Shown: in pieces, positions 28,099 to 36,905 of the stretch
Numbering within the stretch: the stretch's first letter is position 1
Layout: each line of letters starts with the position of its first letter
Assembly: GCA_937958995.1 (NCBI GenBank)
Contig: CALGAP010000004.1
Span: forward strand, 124,001 to 188,000
Source: an uncultured Chitinophagaceae bacterium
GTDB lineage: Bacteria; Bacteroidota; Bacteroidia; Chitinophagales; Chitinophagaceae
Direction of reading: 5' to 3'
Length of the DNA: 64,000 bases
Notes under the pieces: model-generated
Told to the model about the DNA's origin: nothing
Seen by the model: only the letters and a program-made list of their open reading frames with translations
The model's database searches: none
Program-made: the position numbers and the translations under genes

Positions 28099-30288
28099 TT
28101 ACTCGCCGGGATGATATGTTTTTTCCGCGTGCTGCAACACGTCTTCTTTATAAAAATACACGTCTTTGAATTCACCTTTGGTATACATCAGCGCCTGGTC
28201 GTCGAAATGTTTTGATTGGGGGTCACCGCTTTGTCCGCCGGCCAGCAACGATTTTGCTTTTATCTTCTTACCAAATTCAACTGCACACACAAAACTATTT
28301 CCGTTTACACCATATCGTTTCTTTGTTTGCGGAAATGTGCGGCTTGTGTATGAAGGAAGCATACCCCAGAGCGATGAAACGTAAGGAACCGGCAAGCTCG
28401 GTTTATTATCATCATACTGCTGATCTATGTCGCCGGAGATTCTTTGAAAGCGGTTTATTTCACCCCATGGCATATCCCATTTACCATAGCGGCTGGTAAG
28501 AGCATTGATGGTTGCGGTGAACGGCTTGAGTAAATCTTCCGGCGAAGCATTAGCCACAAACGATTTTGTTCTTTCTACCTGGTCGCTGCCAGGTGAGCGG
28601 TTGATCTGGCGCAGCAACTCCTGTCCCCATTCTACCGCCAGTGTGGTGGCGATTGAATTTTCACCACAGCGAAAATCCCATTGGCTGAGGATTGACACCG
28701 GTTCGTTGAGATGCTCATAAAGCGAGTCACCGGGTTTCACATTATTTTTAAATGCTTTCACCAGTGCAGGCACCAGTTCTTCAAAAGCGGCGAGATAAGT
28801 ATCATATCCAGCTTTGATAACGCTGTCTAAATTGAATTTTTCAATTCTGCTCAAAACGCGCACTGCATTAAGGCCTCTGAACAATTCGCCATCGGGCGCC
28901 ATATAGCCTGGGTAATTTTCTCTTTTCGGACTTTGATCGGCCGCGGCGGTAAACGGCGTGCTGTTGCAGTTTTGAATCCATCCATTCGAAGGGTTGTATA
29001 TATGCACGGTTTCATTGACAGTATGTATGCCTTTCCATTCGGTAGCCGAAGTATTGCCCGGCACGGGTTTCGACCAGTCATATTTCGGATCACGCTTCGG
29101 GATAAAGTTGCCATGCCAGTAAGCAATATTGCCTTGTGCGTCGGCATAGACTGTGTTGTTGGAAGTATTGGCGCGCAGGTCCATCGTCTTTTTAAACTCC
29201 GCAAAACTCTTTGCCTTGGTGCGCTGCCAGCTTTGAATTAACCCCTGCATAGAGCGGTTATAGTGCCGCAAGGCCTGGCTGTACTCGCTGCGTTTGGCCA
29301 TCACAGGACCGTGATGCGTGTATAAAACTTCAATTGATTTGGCGGCGAGGCCCCAGGTCTGACGTTTGTAAGGAATTGTGATGATCTTGCGCGTTACCGG
29401 CCGTTCTTTTTTGTCGTATTCATAAACCAGGTCGCCATTGTCTTTTTCTTTTATCAACACATCATATAAATCCGCTACATCAACCTGGCTGGAGGTGTGC
29501 ATCCAGCCGCAGAATTCGTTGAAGCCCTGGTACACGAAAAACTGTCCCCAGGTAACGGCGCCATAGGCATTCAATCCTTCTTCGCTCACCACGTGCACTT
29601 CGGGACGGAAGTAAAAAGTGACGTGCGGATTGATATACAAAATGGCATTACCTGATTCAGTTTTTGAAGGCGCGATGGCAAAACCATTCGATCCAATCAC
29701 GGCTTCTTCCTCTTCCACAATAGCTGAAGTGGATGTTTCAGCGTTGGCGGCTTCTGGCGCATACAATTTCTTTAGCTCACTCACCGTGGCGCCTGCGGTA
29801 CTGATGGCGCCGATGCTGCCGTCGGTCCAGAGCAACGGATACCATGGCTGAAAACGCGTGAGCAGTGCAGGCTTCACATCCTTATGTGTGTACAGGTAAT
29901 AATTGATACCGTCGGCGAAAGCATCGAGCAGCTTGCGAAGCCAGGCAGGGCTGTTGTAATAGTCGGCTATCGCGTCCACGGAGTCAATCAGCATACGCAT
30001 CATGAGGTCGTCGTAGATGGCGCTTTCGCCTTTAATTTCGGAGAGGCGGCCGAGTTTTTCGATATAATTCATCTCCACGCGCTTAAAATCGTCTTCGCAT
30101 TGTGCGTACATCAGGCCGAAGACGGCGTCGGCATCGGACTTACCATAAATATGCGGCACGCCGAAATTGTCGCGGATAATGGTAACGCGCTTCGCGGTTT
30201 GTTTCCAGCGTTCAATCTCCTTGTAGGAAAAGGACTGCGCGAAAATTAGTTGTGGTACAATGAATAGCAGTATAATGAGCCTGTGCAT
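28099..30288 (-). CDS. Penicillin acylase family (Ntn-hydrolase) protein
   Basis: 729 residues from ATG 30288. The TTG at 30297 adds three residues ahead of the signal peptide MHRLIILLFIVPQLIFAQ and is rejected. The alpha-chain start RDNFGVPHIYGKSDADA is typical. Autocleavage is predicted before Ser200 in VIGSNGFAIAP, which becomes the N-terminal nucleophile of the beta chain. YINPHVTFYFRPEVHVV and a late N-S-F (GVNGNSFVCAV) match the family. These periplasmic enzymes cleave amide bonds of acylated amino compounds, including N-acyl-homoserine lactones in some members; substrate here is unknown. CAAATTTG ends 6 nt before the ATG. Confidence 0.88.
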   Translation of the reverse strand: MHRLIILLFIVPQLIFAQSFSYKEIERWKQTAKRVTIIRDNFGVPHIYGKSDADAVFGLMYAQCEDDFKRVEMNYIEKLGRLSEIKGESAIYDDLMMRMLIDSVDAIADYYNSPAWLRKLLDAFADGINYYLYTHKDVKPALLTRFQPWYPLLWTDGSIGAISTAGATVSELKKLYAPEAANAETSTSAIVEEEEAVIGSNGFAIAPSKTESGNAILYINPHVTFYFRPEVHVVSEEGLNAYGAVTWGQFFVYQGFNEFCGWMHTSSQVDVADLYDVLIKEKDNGDLVYEYDKKERPVTRKIITIPYKRQTWGLAAKSIEVLYTHHGPVMAKRSEYSQALRHYNRSMQGLIQSWQRTKAKSFAEFKKTMDLRANTSNNTVYADAQGNIAYWHGNFIPKRDPKYDWSKPVPGNTSATEWKGIHTVNETVHIYNPSNGWIQNCNSTPFTAAADQSPKRENYPGYMAPDGELFRGLNAVRVLSRIEKFNLDSVIKAGYDTYLAAFEELVPALVKAFKNNVKPGDSLYEHLNEPVSILSQWDFRCGENSIATTLAVEWGQELLRQINRSPGSDQVERTKSFVANASPEDLLKPFTATINALTSRYGKWDMPWGEINRFQRISGDIDQQYDDNKPSLPVPYVSSLWGMLPSYTSRTFPQTKKRYGVNGNSFVCAVEFGKKIKAKSLLAGGQSGDPQSKHFDDQALMYTKGEFKDVYFYKEDVLQHAEKTYHPGE

Positions 30289-30330
30289 GCAGTACAAATT
30301 TGGGGGGTCAAGTTAAGAAATGTTGGGGTT

Positions 30331-30440
30331 AGGAAGTTTCGCGCACAGGGGCCAAAGAGAAGTTGGCGCAAAGGCGCCAAAGCGCAAAGCAATTTTGTTC
30401 TCTCTTTGCGTCTTGGCGCCCTGGCGCGAAACATTTCCTC
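30331..30440. repeat. Imperfect palindromic intergenic repeat
   Basis: Inner arms GGCGCCAAAGCGCAAAG (30373-30389) and CTTTGCGTCTTGGCGCC (30404-30420) pair with a 14-nt loop. Outer arms TTTCGCGC (30337) and GCGCGAAA (30424) extend the stem. A third GCGCGAAAC copy lies at 30452. It contains no gene and sits between the acylase and dipeptidase genes. Its base composition is unlike the flanks. Confidence 0.6.
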
Positions 30441-30461
30441 AAAAAAGAATTGCGCGAAACT

Positions 30462-31646
30462 TTAACGTTGCGCTTTCCATACTCGTATAAAATTCTCTCC
30501 CAGTATTTTCCTGATATCCTTCTTACTGTAGCCTCTCTTTATCAATTCCTCCGTGATCACCGGAAACGCCGTCACATCATCCAGCTGCTGCGGCGCGGAG
30601 CTGATGCCGTCGAAATCGGAGCCGAGACCAACATGGTCAACGCCCACCAGCTTTACTATATAATCGAGATGATCGAGCAGCATGGAAAGCGGCGGGCGCA
30701 AAGCTTTCACTTCGGCGGCGTATTTCTGAAAAAGATAATCTTCCGCGAAATAAGGATCGGTAACAGTCTTCAGCAGCGAGTCGCGCTCGGCTTTGTGTTT
30801 TTCCATAAACTCCTGGTTGCGCCGCATGAAACTGCTGTCAACAAAGCCGGAGAAAAAATTGAGGTGTATAACCCCGCCATTGCGCGCGATCGCTTTTACC
30901 TGGTCGTCTTTCAGATTTCTGAATACGGGGCAAATGGCATGCGCGCAGCTGTGCGAAGCGATTACGGGTTTAGTGCTGGTATTGATGGCGTCCCAGAAAG
31001 TCTGTTCACCCACATGACTCACATCCACTATCATTCCTAATTCATTCATGCGGCGTACCACTTGTTTTCCAAATTCAGTCAGACCTTTTTGTTTCAGAGA
31101 ATCTCCCTTGCTCGATTCCAGCATAGCCGATGTGGCCCATGATGTGGAGTTGTTCCAGGTGAGCGTCATATAACGGACGCCGCGACGGTAGAGGCTATCG
31201 AGGTAATCGAGATTATCTTCTATCATATGACCACCTTCAACGCCGATAAGTGCTGAAATTTTTCCTTTACGCAGGTTGGCTTTCAGTTGCGAAGGCGAGG
31301 TGGTAAGCGCAATTTTAGAGGGATTGCGTTGAATAGTTGCCAGCAAAGTATCAATCTGCCTGTTGGCGTGTGCAAACGCTTTTCCCGGGCCATAACTGCC
31401 ATCGCACCACACAGAAAAAAACTGCACATCTATGCCGCCTGCCAGCATGCGGGCCAGGTCTGAATGCGTTTTGCCGGTAAGATCCTGGTCGAATGAATAG
31501 CCTTTGCTGATGGCGGTGGTAAGTATATCGTTGTGCGTGTCAACAACGGTGGAACGGAAATGCAGTTTGCGGTACGATTGAGCATCAAGCAAATAGGCGT
31601 TTAACAGCAGCAGGCTGAGCCAGTAAATTTTTTTCATATTAATCAT
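30462..31646 (-). CDS. Membrane dipeptidase (peptidase M19)
   Basis: 394 residues; ATG 31646 is used, although ATG 31637 (MKKIYWLSLLLL) is an equally good signal-peptide start. Zinc-site elements are VDTHNDIL (His38, Asp40), GVEGGHMIED, DVSHVGEQTFWD, ASHSCAHAI and GLGSDFDGI near the C-terminus. M19 enzymes hydrolyse dipeptides, including those with a D-residue at the C-terminal side. The predicted location is the periplasm. It is the first gene of a minus-strand run of amide hydrolases and is separated from the acylase gene by a palindromic repeat. Confidence 0.92.
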   Translation of the reverse strand: MINMKKIYWLSLLLLNAYLLDAQSYRKLHFRSTVVDTHNDILTTAISKGYSFDQDLTGKTHSDLARMLAGGIDVQFFSVWCDGSYGPGKAFAHANRQIDTLLATIQRNPSKIALTTSPSQLKANLRKGKISALIGVEGGHMIEDNLDYLDSLYRRGVRYMTLTWNNSTSWATSAMLESSKGDSLKQKGLTEFGKQVVRRMNELGMIVDVSHVGEQTFWDAINTSTKPVIASHSCAHAICPVFRNLKDDQVKAIARNGGVIHLNFFSGFVDSSFMRRNQEFMEKHKAERDSLLKTVTDPYFAEDYLFQKYAAEVKALRPPLSMLLDHLDYIVKLVGVDHVGLGSDFDGISSAPQQLDDVTAFPVITEELIKRGYSKKDIRKILGENFIRVWKAQR

Positions 31647-31752
31647 AATAGAATACTATTCAGTAAAACCAGGCGTTATACAATCAGCTCGCTACGTTCT
31701 CGCCGGCAAAATTGGCCATTAAACCACACATTTTACACCAATTACTGATTGT

Positions 31753-31848
31753 ATGGTGAAAGTAGGGAAAATATTAATCGTGGTTCTGGGTGCGGTGGCC
31801 ATTGCATTTCTTCTGTTTCTGCTGGTAAAGTTTATCATCCATTTTTAG
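31753..31848 (+). CDS. 31-residue single-pass membrane peptide
   Basis: ATG 31753 to TAG 31846-31848 encodes MVKVGKILI, then an unbroken hydrophobic helix (VVLGAVAIAFLLFLLV), and ends KFIIHF. The positive N-terminus, membrane helix and following intrinsic terminator at 31913 argue for a real small gene. It stands alone between the divergent dipeptidase and the rhomboid gene. No homologue is recalled. Many genomes carry such unannotated membrane peptides. Confidence 0.5.
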   Translation: MVKVGKILIVVLGAVAIAFLLFLLVKFIIHF

Positions 31849-31912
31849 AAATTGCGATAGCGCTATAAAATTTTTTTGACTAACCCATTGTTTGAAGAAC
31901 CCCTGGAAAAGC

Positions 31913-31946
31913 AAGCAGGAAGGCCAAAAGTCTCCTGCTTTTTTAT
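31913..31946 (+). terminator. Intrinsic terminator
   Basis: 8-bp stem AAGCAGGA/TCCTGCTT with a 12-nt loop and a T-run after the 3' arm. It lies 65 nt after the 31-residue gene. Confidence 0.75.
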
Positions 31947-31992
31947 TGCGCATACCGGTTAAGAGAAATGTGTGTAAATTAAGCTACCAATT

Positions 31993-32832
31993 ATGGAAAT
32001 TACTGGCGCTATCAGCATATTGATAATGGTGGTAACGGTAATCTTTTCTGCAAAAGCTTTTACCAACCGCACGTTGTTTGCCCGCTATGCTTTTGATGTG
32101 GAGAGAATACTGGTGCATCGCGACTACAAGCGGCTGGTCACTTCGGGTTTGCTGCATGTAAGCTGGTTGCACCTCATCTTCAACATGCTCACTTTGCATG
32201 CATTTGCGGGAAGCCTGGCAATGATCGTCACCTGGTGGCAGTTTCTGATCATATACCTCGGTAGCCTGGTAGGAGGAAATCTTTTTGCGCTACTGATTCA
32301 CAAAAATCACGGCGACTATACCGCGGTAGGTGCTTCGGGAGCGGTGAGCGGGCTCATCTTCGCTTCGATGGTCATAATGCCCGGAATGGCGATACAGCTG
32401 ATGGGCATATTGACATTGCCCGGTTGGCTCTACACGCTTTTGTTTGTGGGCGTTTCTATCTACGGCATCCGTTCGCGCCGCGACAATATTGGTCATGAAG
32501 CGCACCTGGGCGGGGGACTGATTGGTATGCTCATCGCCATTGCCATGTGGCCCGGGCAGGTGATTTATAATTATGTTCCCATTCTGCTGATCACCCTACC
32601 CACCATCGCGCTTATTCTTTTTATTGTGAAAAGACCCGATGCGCTGCTGGTTCAAAATCTTTTCTTCAGGAATCACCATAACTACACCGTTGATGACCGT
32701 TACAACATCAGTAAGCGCAACCGGCAGGAAGAGATTGACCGCATCCTCGAAAAGATCCACAAAAAAGGCATGGGCAGCCTCACCCGCCAGGAAAAGCAGA
32801 CGCTTAAGGAATACTCTAAACTAAAAGAATAA
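31993..32832 (+). CDS. Rhomboid family intramembrane serine protease
   Basis: 279 residues with six predicted membrane helices within the first ~215. Catalytic Ser115 lies in GASGAVSG and His172 in GHEAHLGGGLIG. The HxxxxHxxxN element (HVSWLHLIFNML, residues 55-66) that helps form the oxyanion hole is present. A cytoplasmic tail of ~60 charged residues (RNRQEEIDRILEKIHKKG) follows, as in many Bacteroidota rhomboids. It cleaves membrane helices of unidentified substrates. Preceded by a terminator, so separately transcribed. Confidence 0.93.
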   Translation: MEITGAISILIMVVTVIFSAKAFTNRTLFARYAFDVERILVHRDYKRLVTSGLLHVSWLHLIFNMLTLHAFAGSLAMIVTWWQFLIIYLGSLVGGNLFALLIHKNHGDYTAVGASGAVSGLIFASMVIMPGMAIQLMGILTLPGWLYTLLFVGVSIYGIRSRRDNIGHEAHLGGGLIGMLIAIAMWPGQVIYNYVPILLITLPTIALILFIVKRPDALLVQNLFFRNHHNYTVDDRYNISKRNRQEEIDRILEKIHKKGMGSLTRQEKQTLKEYSKLKE

Positions 32833-32906
32833 GAGGCGAGTTGTATAATCTTTTCCCCACTTCACTGGAACAATTATTTCATTTCTTCCGAAATAAAATG
32901 ATTGTT

Positions 32907-33137
32907 ATGAAGGCAAGAAATATTTTATTCTCAGCAATGGTATCTGCAGCCATGATTTTCGGCGCCTGTGCTGATACCGCTACAGACCCTGATGAAGTAA
33001 AACCAATGGATTCGCCGGCTGTTGACAGCGCGATGCCGGCACATGTGCAGGACCCTTCTACCGCATTTCCTCAACCGCCGGTAACGGGCACGCAGACCGA
33101 TTCGTCGAGAACTACCGACAGTGCACAAAAGAATTGA
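32907..33137 (+). CDS. Small putative lipoprotein, Pro/Ser/Thr/Asp-rich
   Basis: 76 residues from ATG 32907 (MKARNILFSAMVSAAMIFGAC); another ATG is at 32898. FGAC followed by Ala fits a lipobox, so the mature protein would begin at Cys21. The rest is acidic, low-complexity and probably disordered (DTATDPDEV, TGTQTDSSRTTDSAQKN). No domain is present. It lies 74 nt after the rhomboid gene and ends just before a strong terminator, so it may share the rhomboid transcript. Confidence 0.65.
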   Translation: MKARNILFSAMVSAAMIFGACADTATDPDEVKPMDSPAVDSAMPAHVQDPSTAFPQPPVTGTQTDSSRTTDSAQKN

Positions 33138-33172
33138 ATGGCAGGTAGCATAGTTATAGTTATCTCCAATAC

Positions 33173-33200
33173 AAACATCCCGGTTTTGGCCGGGATGTTT
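33173..33200. terminator. Bidirectional intrinsic terminator
   Basis: An 11-bp perfect stem, AAACATCCCGG/CCGGGATGTTT, with a TTTTGG loop between the convergent genes ending at 33137 and 33228. Confidence 0.8.
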
Positions 33201-33227
33201 GTGTGTTGTTGAAACTATGAATAAGTA

Positions 33228-33416
33228 TTAGCCAAGTGATTTCAGCCACTTTACCACTTCGTCCCTGGTCTTACCGGTTTTTTCCTGTATACGACCCAAC
33301 AGCTCATCATCCTTTCCTTCTTCGTATTTCAGATCGTCGTCGGTAAGATCACCATATGCCTGTTTAACTTTTCCTTTCCACTTATTCCAGTTCCCTTTGA
33401 TTTCTAACTTGTCCAT
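33228..33416 (-). CDS. CsbD family protein
   Basis: 62 residues from ATG 33416 (MDKLEIKGNWNKWKGKVKQAYGDLT). The CsbD pattern is clear: the WNxxKGxxKQxYGxLTDDDL block, then EGKDDELLGRIQEKTGKTRDEV. It is a small, highly charged, soluble, helical protein. The family is linked to general stress responses in several bacteria, but its biochemical role is not established. A longer in-frame extension upstream overlaps the neighbouring gene and lacks similarity to the family. Confidence 0.9.
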   Translation of the reverse strand: MDKLEIKGNWNKWKGKVKQAYGDLTDDDLKYEEGKDDELLGRIQEKTGKTRDEVVKWLKSLG

Positions 33417-33471
33417 ATATAATGGTTTTTGTGAACAGGGAACTGGGTTAAAAAATTGTGCCATCGGGGGC

Positions 33472-34017
33472 TTAGTCCTCTTTGGAACCCTTTTCCCCGA
33501 CAAACCATTGCTCCTTATTCTTAAACAGCACATTGAATGTGGTAAGTGAGCCGTAAATGCGGGTAATATATTGTTGCAGGTTCACCTTTTCTTCATCGGT
33601 CAATACCTTATGCGCATTGATCTGCTGTTCGATGACTCTTAGCCTGTCGCGCAACATGACTATTTTATGAAAGAACACATCAATCGGCACTTCTTTCGGC
33701 TTTTGTGTTTTATCGGCGGGCTGCAACAACATGGTTCCACCTTTCCAGCGATCGCCGAGCGGTGTAGGTTCGGTAATGCCACCCCAGAGGCGCAGTATTT
33801 TCAACAATGATTTTTCCACGTCGGAGTGTGTTTCTATTTCTTCGGTTACATTATCGGGTATAATTTCGTCGAGCAGGGGATCGTTTTTATCGATCTCCTT
33901 GGTGCCATGGTTGATGAAGGTGATGAGATAAGTGGCATATCGCACGCCGGTGATCACTCCGGGGCCGTAATGCGTGTGTTGCAGGCGGGTACCGATACCG
34001 AGATTGAGCGGATCCAT
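33472..34017 (-). CDS. Conserved-looking hypothetical protein with N-terminal SH3/tudor-like segment
   Basis: 181 residues from ATG 34017; the TTG at 34023 is the only longer option. Residues ~5-45 (LGIGTRLQHTHYGPGVITGVRYATYLITFINHGTKEI) resemble the GxxVxHxxFGxGxV beta-barrel found at the C-terminus of UvrD-like helicases and in CarD-like modules. The middle is acidic and the C-terminal half helical (MLRDRLRVIEQQINAHKVLTDEEKVNLQQYI). No signal peptide, so presumably cytoplasmic. The gene follows a beta-lactamase-fold hydrolase gene by 8 nt. Function not recognised. Confidence 0.7.
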   Translation of the reverse strand: MDPLNLGIGTRLQHTHYGPGVITGVRYATYLITFINHGTKEIDKNDPLLDEIIPDNVTEEIETHSDVEKSLLKILRLWGGITEPTPLGDRWKGGTMLLQPADKTQKPKEVPIDVFFHKIVMLRDRLRVIEQQINAHKVLTDEEKVNLQQYITRIYGSLTTFNVLFKNKEQWFVGEKGSKED

Positions 34018-34025
34018 ATTCAAAA

Positions 34026-35543
34026 TTATTTTTTATAAAACTCATAGGGCGTAAACTCCACAAAGTCTGCCACCGTTACCGTTACCGATTTTACTTTTCC
34101 ATTTTCAATCGTAAACAGCCACACTTTTGTGCCGTACAAATGATCATTAAAGGTGGCTAGAAACCTGTTTCCACCAAGCGCTTCCAACACAGCCCGACGT
34201 CCTTTATGATGCTCGAATGTGGCAACCAATTGTCCGCCTTCATTTTTAATATTCATTTTGCCATATACCTCATGCTCATAATCTCCGGTAAATGATGCAA
34301 GCGGCAAAGCGGGAGATGGTTTCGTTGCAATCGTATCTTTCTTCTTCGCCAGCCACTCATCTTCGGCTTTTTGCTCTGCCTGTTGAAGTCCATAAAACAA
34401 GCCATCATAATTGCGATAGGGCAGTTGAAGATAAGCGTCGAGAATTTCCCATTTCAGGCCTTCATAAAAACTGTTGGCGTCGGTGTTGGTGAAAACAATG
34501 ATGCCGAGCTTTTCTTCCGGCACTAACGTTACACTGGTAACAAAGCCATTCACACCACCGGTATGCGATACCAGCTTGCGGCCAGCGTATTCATTCAGCA
34601 TCCAGCCTAGCCCATACAATGCAAAGTGTGCCCGGTTGAAGCGGTGACCGCCATTACCCAAAATGGAGTGCGGAAACCAGGTGGCGGCAATGGCTGCAGC
34701 GGGAATCACGTTTTTGCCTTCGTATTTGCCGTTGTCGAGTTGCGCCATCACCCAATGACTCATGTCACTGATGCTGCTTGAAATACTGCCGGCCGGAGCA
34801 ATGTTATCAATATTGCCGTAGGGAATTTTTTTCAACGTGCCTGCTGCAACGGTATGTGCCGACGCGCGATTGGTGGCGTTACCAATTTCCTTCGACAAAG
34901 CCAGCGTGCGATTCATGCCCAGGGGGCGAAAGATTTTTTCTTCCAGGTATTCTGCCCATGTTTTGCCCGAGGCCTTATGAACCACTTCGCCGGCAACCAG
35001 GAACGCCGCATTGGTATAACCCCATCTTGAACGAAAGCTGTACAGCGGTTTTACATTACCGAATTTTTCGCGCACCTGTTCTTTGGAGAGGTCTGAATCG
35101 AAGTACATGAAATCGCCCTGGAAGGTTTCGAAGCCGAGGCGGTGACAGAGCAGATCGCGCAGGTTGGCTTCTTTCGCAACCCAGGGATCGTATAGTTTGA
35201 AATCAGGAAGCCATTGTTGCACACGATCGTCTAGCGAAAGCTTCTTTTCTTCCTGCAACATGGCCAGCGCGGTGCCGGTAAAGGCCTTGGTGTTGGAGCC
35301 GATCATGAACAAAGTGTTTTCATCCACGCTGTCGCTTCCACCGGCTTCGCGCACGCCATAACCTTTCATCAATACTGCTTTTCCGTCTTTTACTACGCCG
35401 ACGGCTACGCCGGGAATCTGCCATTGGCGAATAGCGCGTTCCACATAGGTTTCAAGACTGTCGCGGATGAATGCAGGTACATCCTGCGCTACAGAGCAGC
35501 AATAAAAACTGCCCAGCACGAAAAGCAGCAGTATTTTTTTCAT
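34026..35543 (-). CDS. Serine hydrolase of the class C beta-lactamase fold with C-terminal DUF3471-like domain
   Basis: 505 residues, signal peptide MKKILLLFVLGSFYCCSVAQ. Catalytic motifs are SNTK (Ser83, Lys86), YTN in RWGYTNAAFLVAG, and SHTGGVNGF. The C-terminal ~110 residues form a separate beta-rich domain (ASFTGDYEHEVYGKMNIKNEGG). It parallels the protein at 26544 in layout, even to the position of the catalytic serine, suggesting paralogues. Predicted periplasmic peptidase or esterase. Thirteen nucleotides downstream of another hydrolase of the same superfamily, hence probably co-transcribed with it. Confidence 0.88.
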   Translation of the reverse strand: MKKILLLFVLGSFYCCSVAQDVPAFIRDSLETYVERAIRQWQIPGVAVGVVKDGKAVLMKGYGVREAGGSDSVDENTLFMIGSNTKAFTGTALAMLQEEKKLSLDDRVQQWLPDFKLYDPWVAKEANLRDLLCHRLGFETFQGDFMYFDSDLSKEQVREKFGNVKPLYSFRSRWGYTNAAFLVAGEVVHKASGKTWAEYLEEKIFRPLGMNRTLALSKEIGNATNRASAHTVAAGTLKKIPYGNIDNIAPAGSISSSISDMSHWVMAQLDNGKYEGKNVIPAAAIAATWFPHSILGNGGHRFNRAHFALYGLGWMLNEYAGRKLVSHTGGVNGFVTSVTLVPEEKLGIIVFTNTDANSFYEGLKWEILDAYLQLPYRNYDGLFYGLQQAEQKAEDEWLAKKKDTIATKPSPALPLASFTGDYEHEVYGKMNIKNEGGQLVATFEHHKGRRAVLEALGGNRFLATFNDHLYGTKVWLFTIENGKVKSVTVTVADFVEFTPYEFYKK

Positions 35544-35556
35544 GTTTTTTGTTTTA

Positions 35557-36861
35557 TTACCGGGTCATGGCAGAGTAAGTCATGATCCGGAATTGATCGA
35601 CTATTCTGTCAAGCGATGTTGGATAAACATTGCGATAGATCAGGGCCACCAGCTTCGCTTCGGGATCAACCCAATAGGTGGTGGCAAACATGCCGCCCCA
35701 ATTGTAACTACCGGCATTCCACGGCGCCAGTGCACTCGCTTTTTCCGATACAAGACCAAAGCCTAATCCGAAATTATTGGTGCCACGGTCAAATGCACTT
35801 ACCTGGTCGGTGGTCATCATGCGTACGGTGGAAGGACTCAATATTCGCTTGCCATTATACTCGCCCCCATTGAGCATCATTTGCAGAAATATGGCGTAGT
35901 CCATGATGGTTGACGACAAACCGCCGCCGCCCGAATACATGGTGCCATCGCTGTTGGGATAGTCGCTGTAAAAATTGTCGGCAGCAATTTTCGTTACCGG
36001 CGGTGTTTTCACCACCTTTTTAGTGGTCGGGTCTTCGGAATATAAAGTTACGAGCCGGTTTTGTTTTTCCTTTGGTAAATAAAAATAAGTATCCTTCATA
36101 CCCAGCGGCTCAAAAATGCGCGTGCGGAAAAACTGGTCGAGGCTCATACCCGATATCACTTCAATGAGATACCCGAGCAAATCGGAGTTTAATCCATAAG
36201 TGAAGCGCTCACCCGGCTGATGCAGCAGCGGCGCGGTAGCCAGCTTCTTCATTTGATCGGCCAGCAACAATTTTCCGCTGCCGATTTCGAGAAACACGCC
36301 CAACTTGTGATAGATGACATTGGCCGTTGGAGAGCCAATTTGCGCATATCCGATACCGGAAGTGTGCGTCATCAGGTCGCGGAAGGTGATCTCGCGCCTG
36401 GCAGGCACAGTTGTCCAGGTGGTGTCTTCCATATTGAATTTATCCAACACCTTCGGGTTCTTAAATTCGGGTATGTAGTTCGAGATCGGATCGTCGAGAT
36501 TGAATTTGCCTTCTTCGTACAGGATCATCGCAGCCACGCTGGTAATGGCTTTTGTCTGCGAAGCAATGCGGAAGATGGCGTCTTTCTTCATCGGTGTTTT
36601 GGCATCGATGTCGTCGTAGCCCAAACTTTTGTGGTAAACAATTTTACCATCGCGTATCAGCAAACCTACCATGCCATTAACCCGCTGCCGGTCAACATAG
36701 CCCTGCAGCATGGTATCGATACGTTTCAGTCTTTCGCTGGAAAAGCCAACCGCTTCGGGGGAACTTGCCGGCGTGATGGCCGGATAAACTTTGACTTGTG
36801 CAAAACCCTGGTTGGCTACGGAAAAAAACAGAATTACGGATAAAAAGAATGCTCTGCTCAT
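35557..36861 (-). CDS. Serine hydrolase of the beta-lactamase fold (esterase-like)
   Basis: 434 residues from ATG 36861, where a clean signal peptide begins (MSRAFFLSVILFFSVANQGFAQ); a frame extending to 36951 is rejected. Motifs are SQTK in IASQTKAITSVAA, a tyrosine element in RFTYGLNSDLLGYL, and a late WGGMFATTYWVDPE. That last motif and the absence of a C-terminal extra domain resemble family VIII carboxylesterases rather than DD-peptidases. It is upstream of the gene at 34026 and was probably translated from the same message. Confidence 0.85.
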   Translation of the reverse strand: MSRAFFLSVILFFSVANQGFAQVKVYPAITPASSPEAVGFSSERLKRIDTMLQGYVDRQRVNGMVGLLIRDGKIVYHKSLGYDDIDAKTPMKKDAIFRIASQTKAITSVAAMILYEEGKFNLDDPISNYIPEFKNPKVLDKFNMEDTTWTTVPARREITFRDLMTHTSGIGYAQIGSPTANVIYHKLGVFLEIGSGKLLLADQMKKLATAPLLHQPGERFTYGLNSDLLGYLIEVISGMSLDQFFRTRIFEPLGMKDTYFYLPKEKQNRLVTLYSEDPTTKKVVKTPPVTKIAADNFYSDYPNSDGTMYSGGGGLSSTIMDYAIFLQMMLNGGEYNGKRILSPSTVRMMTTDQVSAFDRGTNNFGLGFGLVSEKASALAPWNAGSYNWGGMFATTYWVDPEAKLVALIYRNVYPTSLDRIVDQFRIMTYSAMTR

Positions 36862-36905
36862 GTGATGGGTGGATTTTTTAGAACAATTAAGATAGTGGAA
36901 AATAC

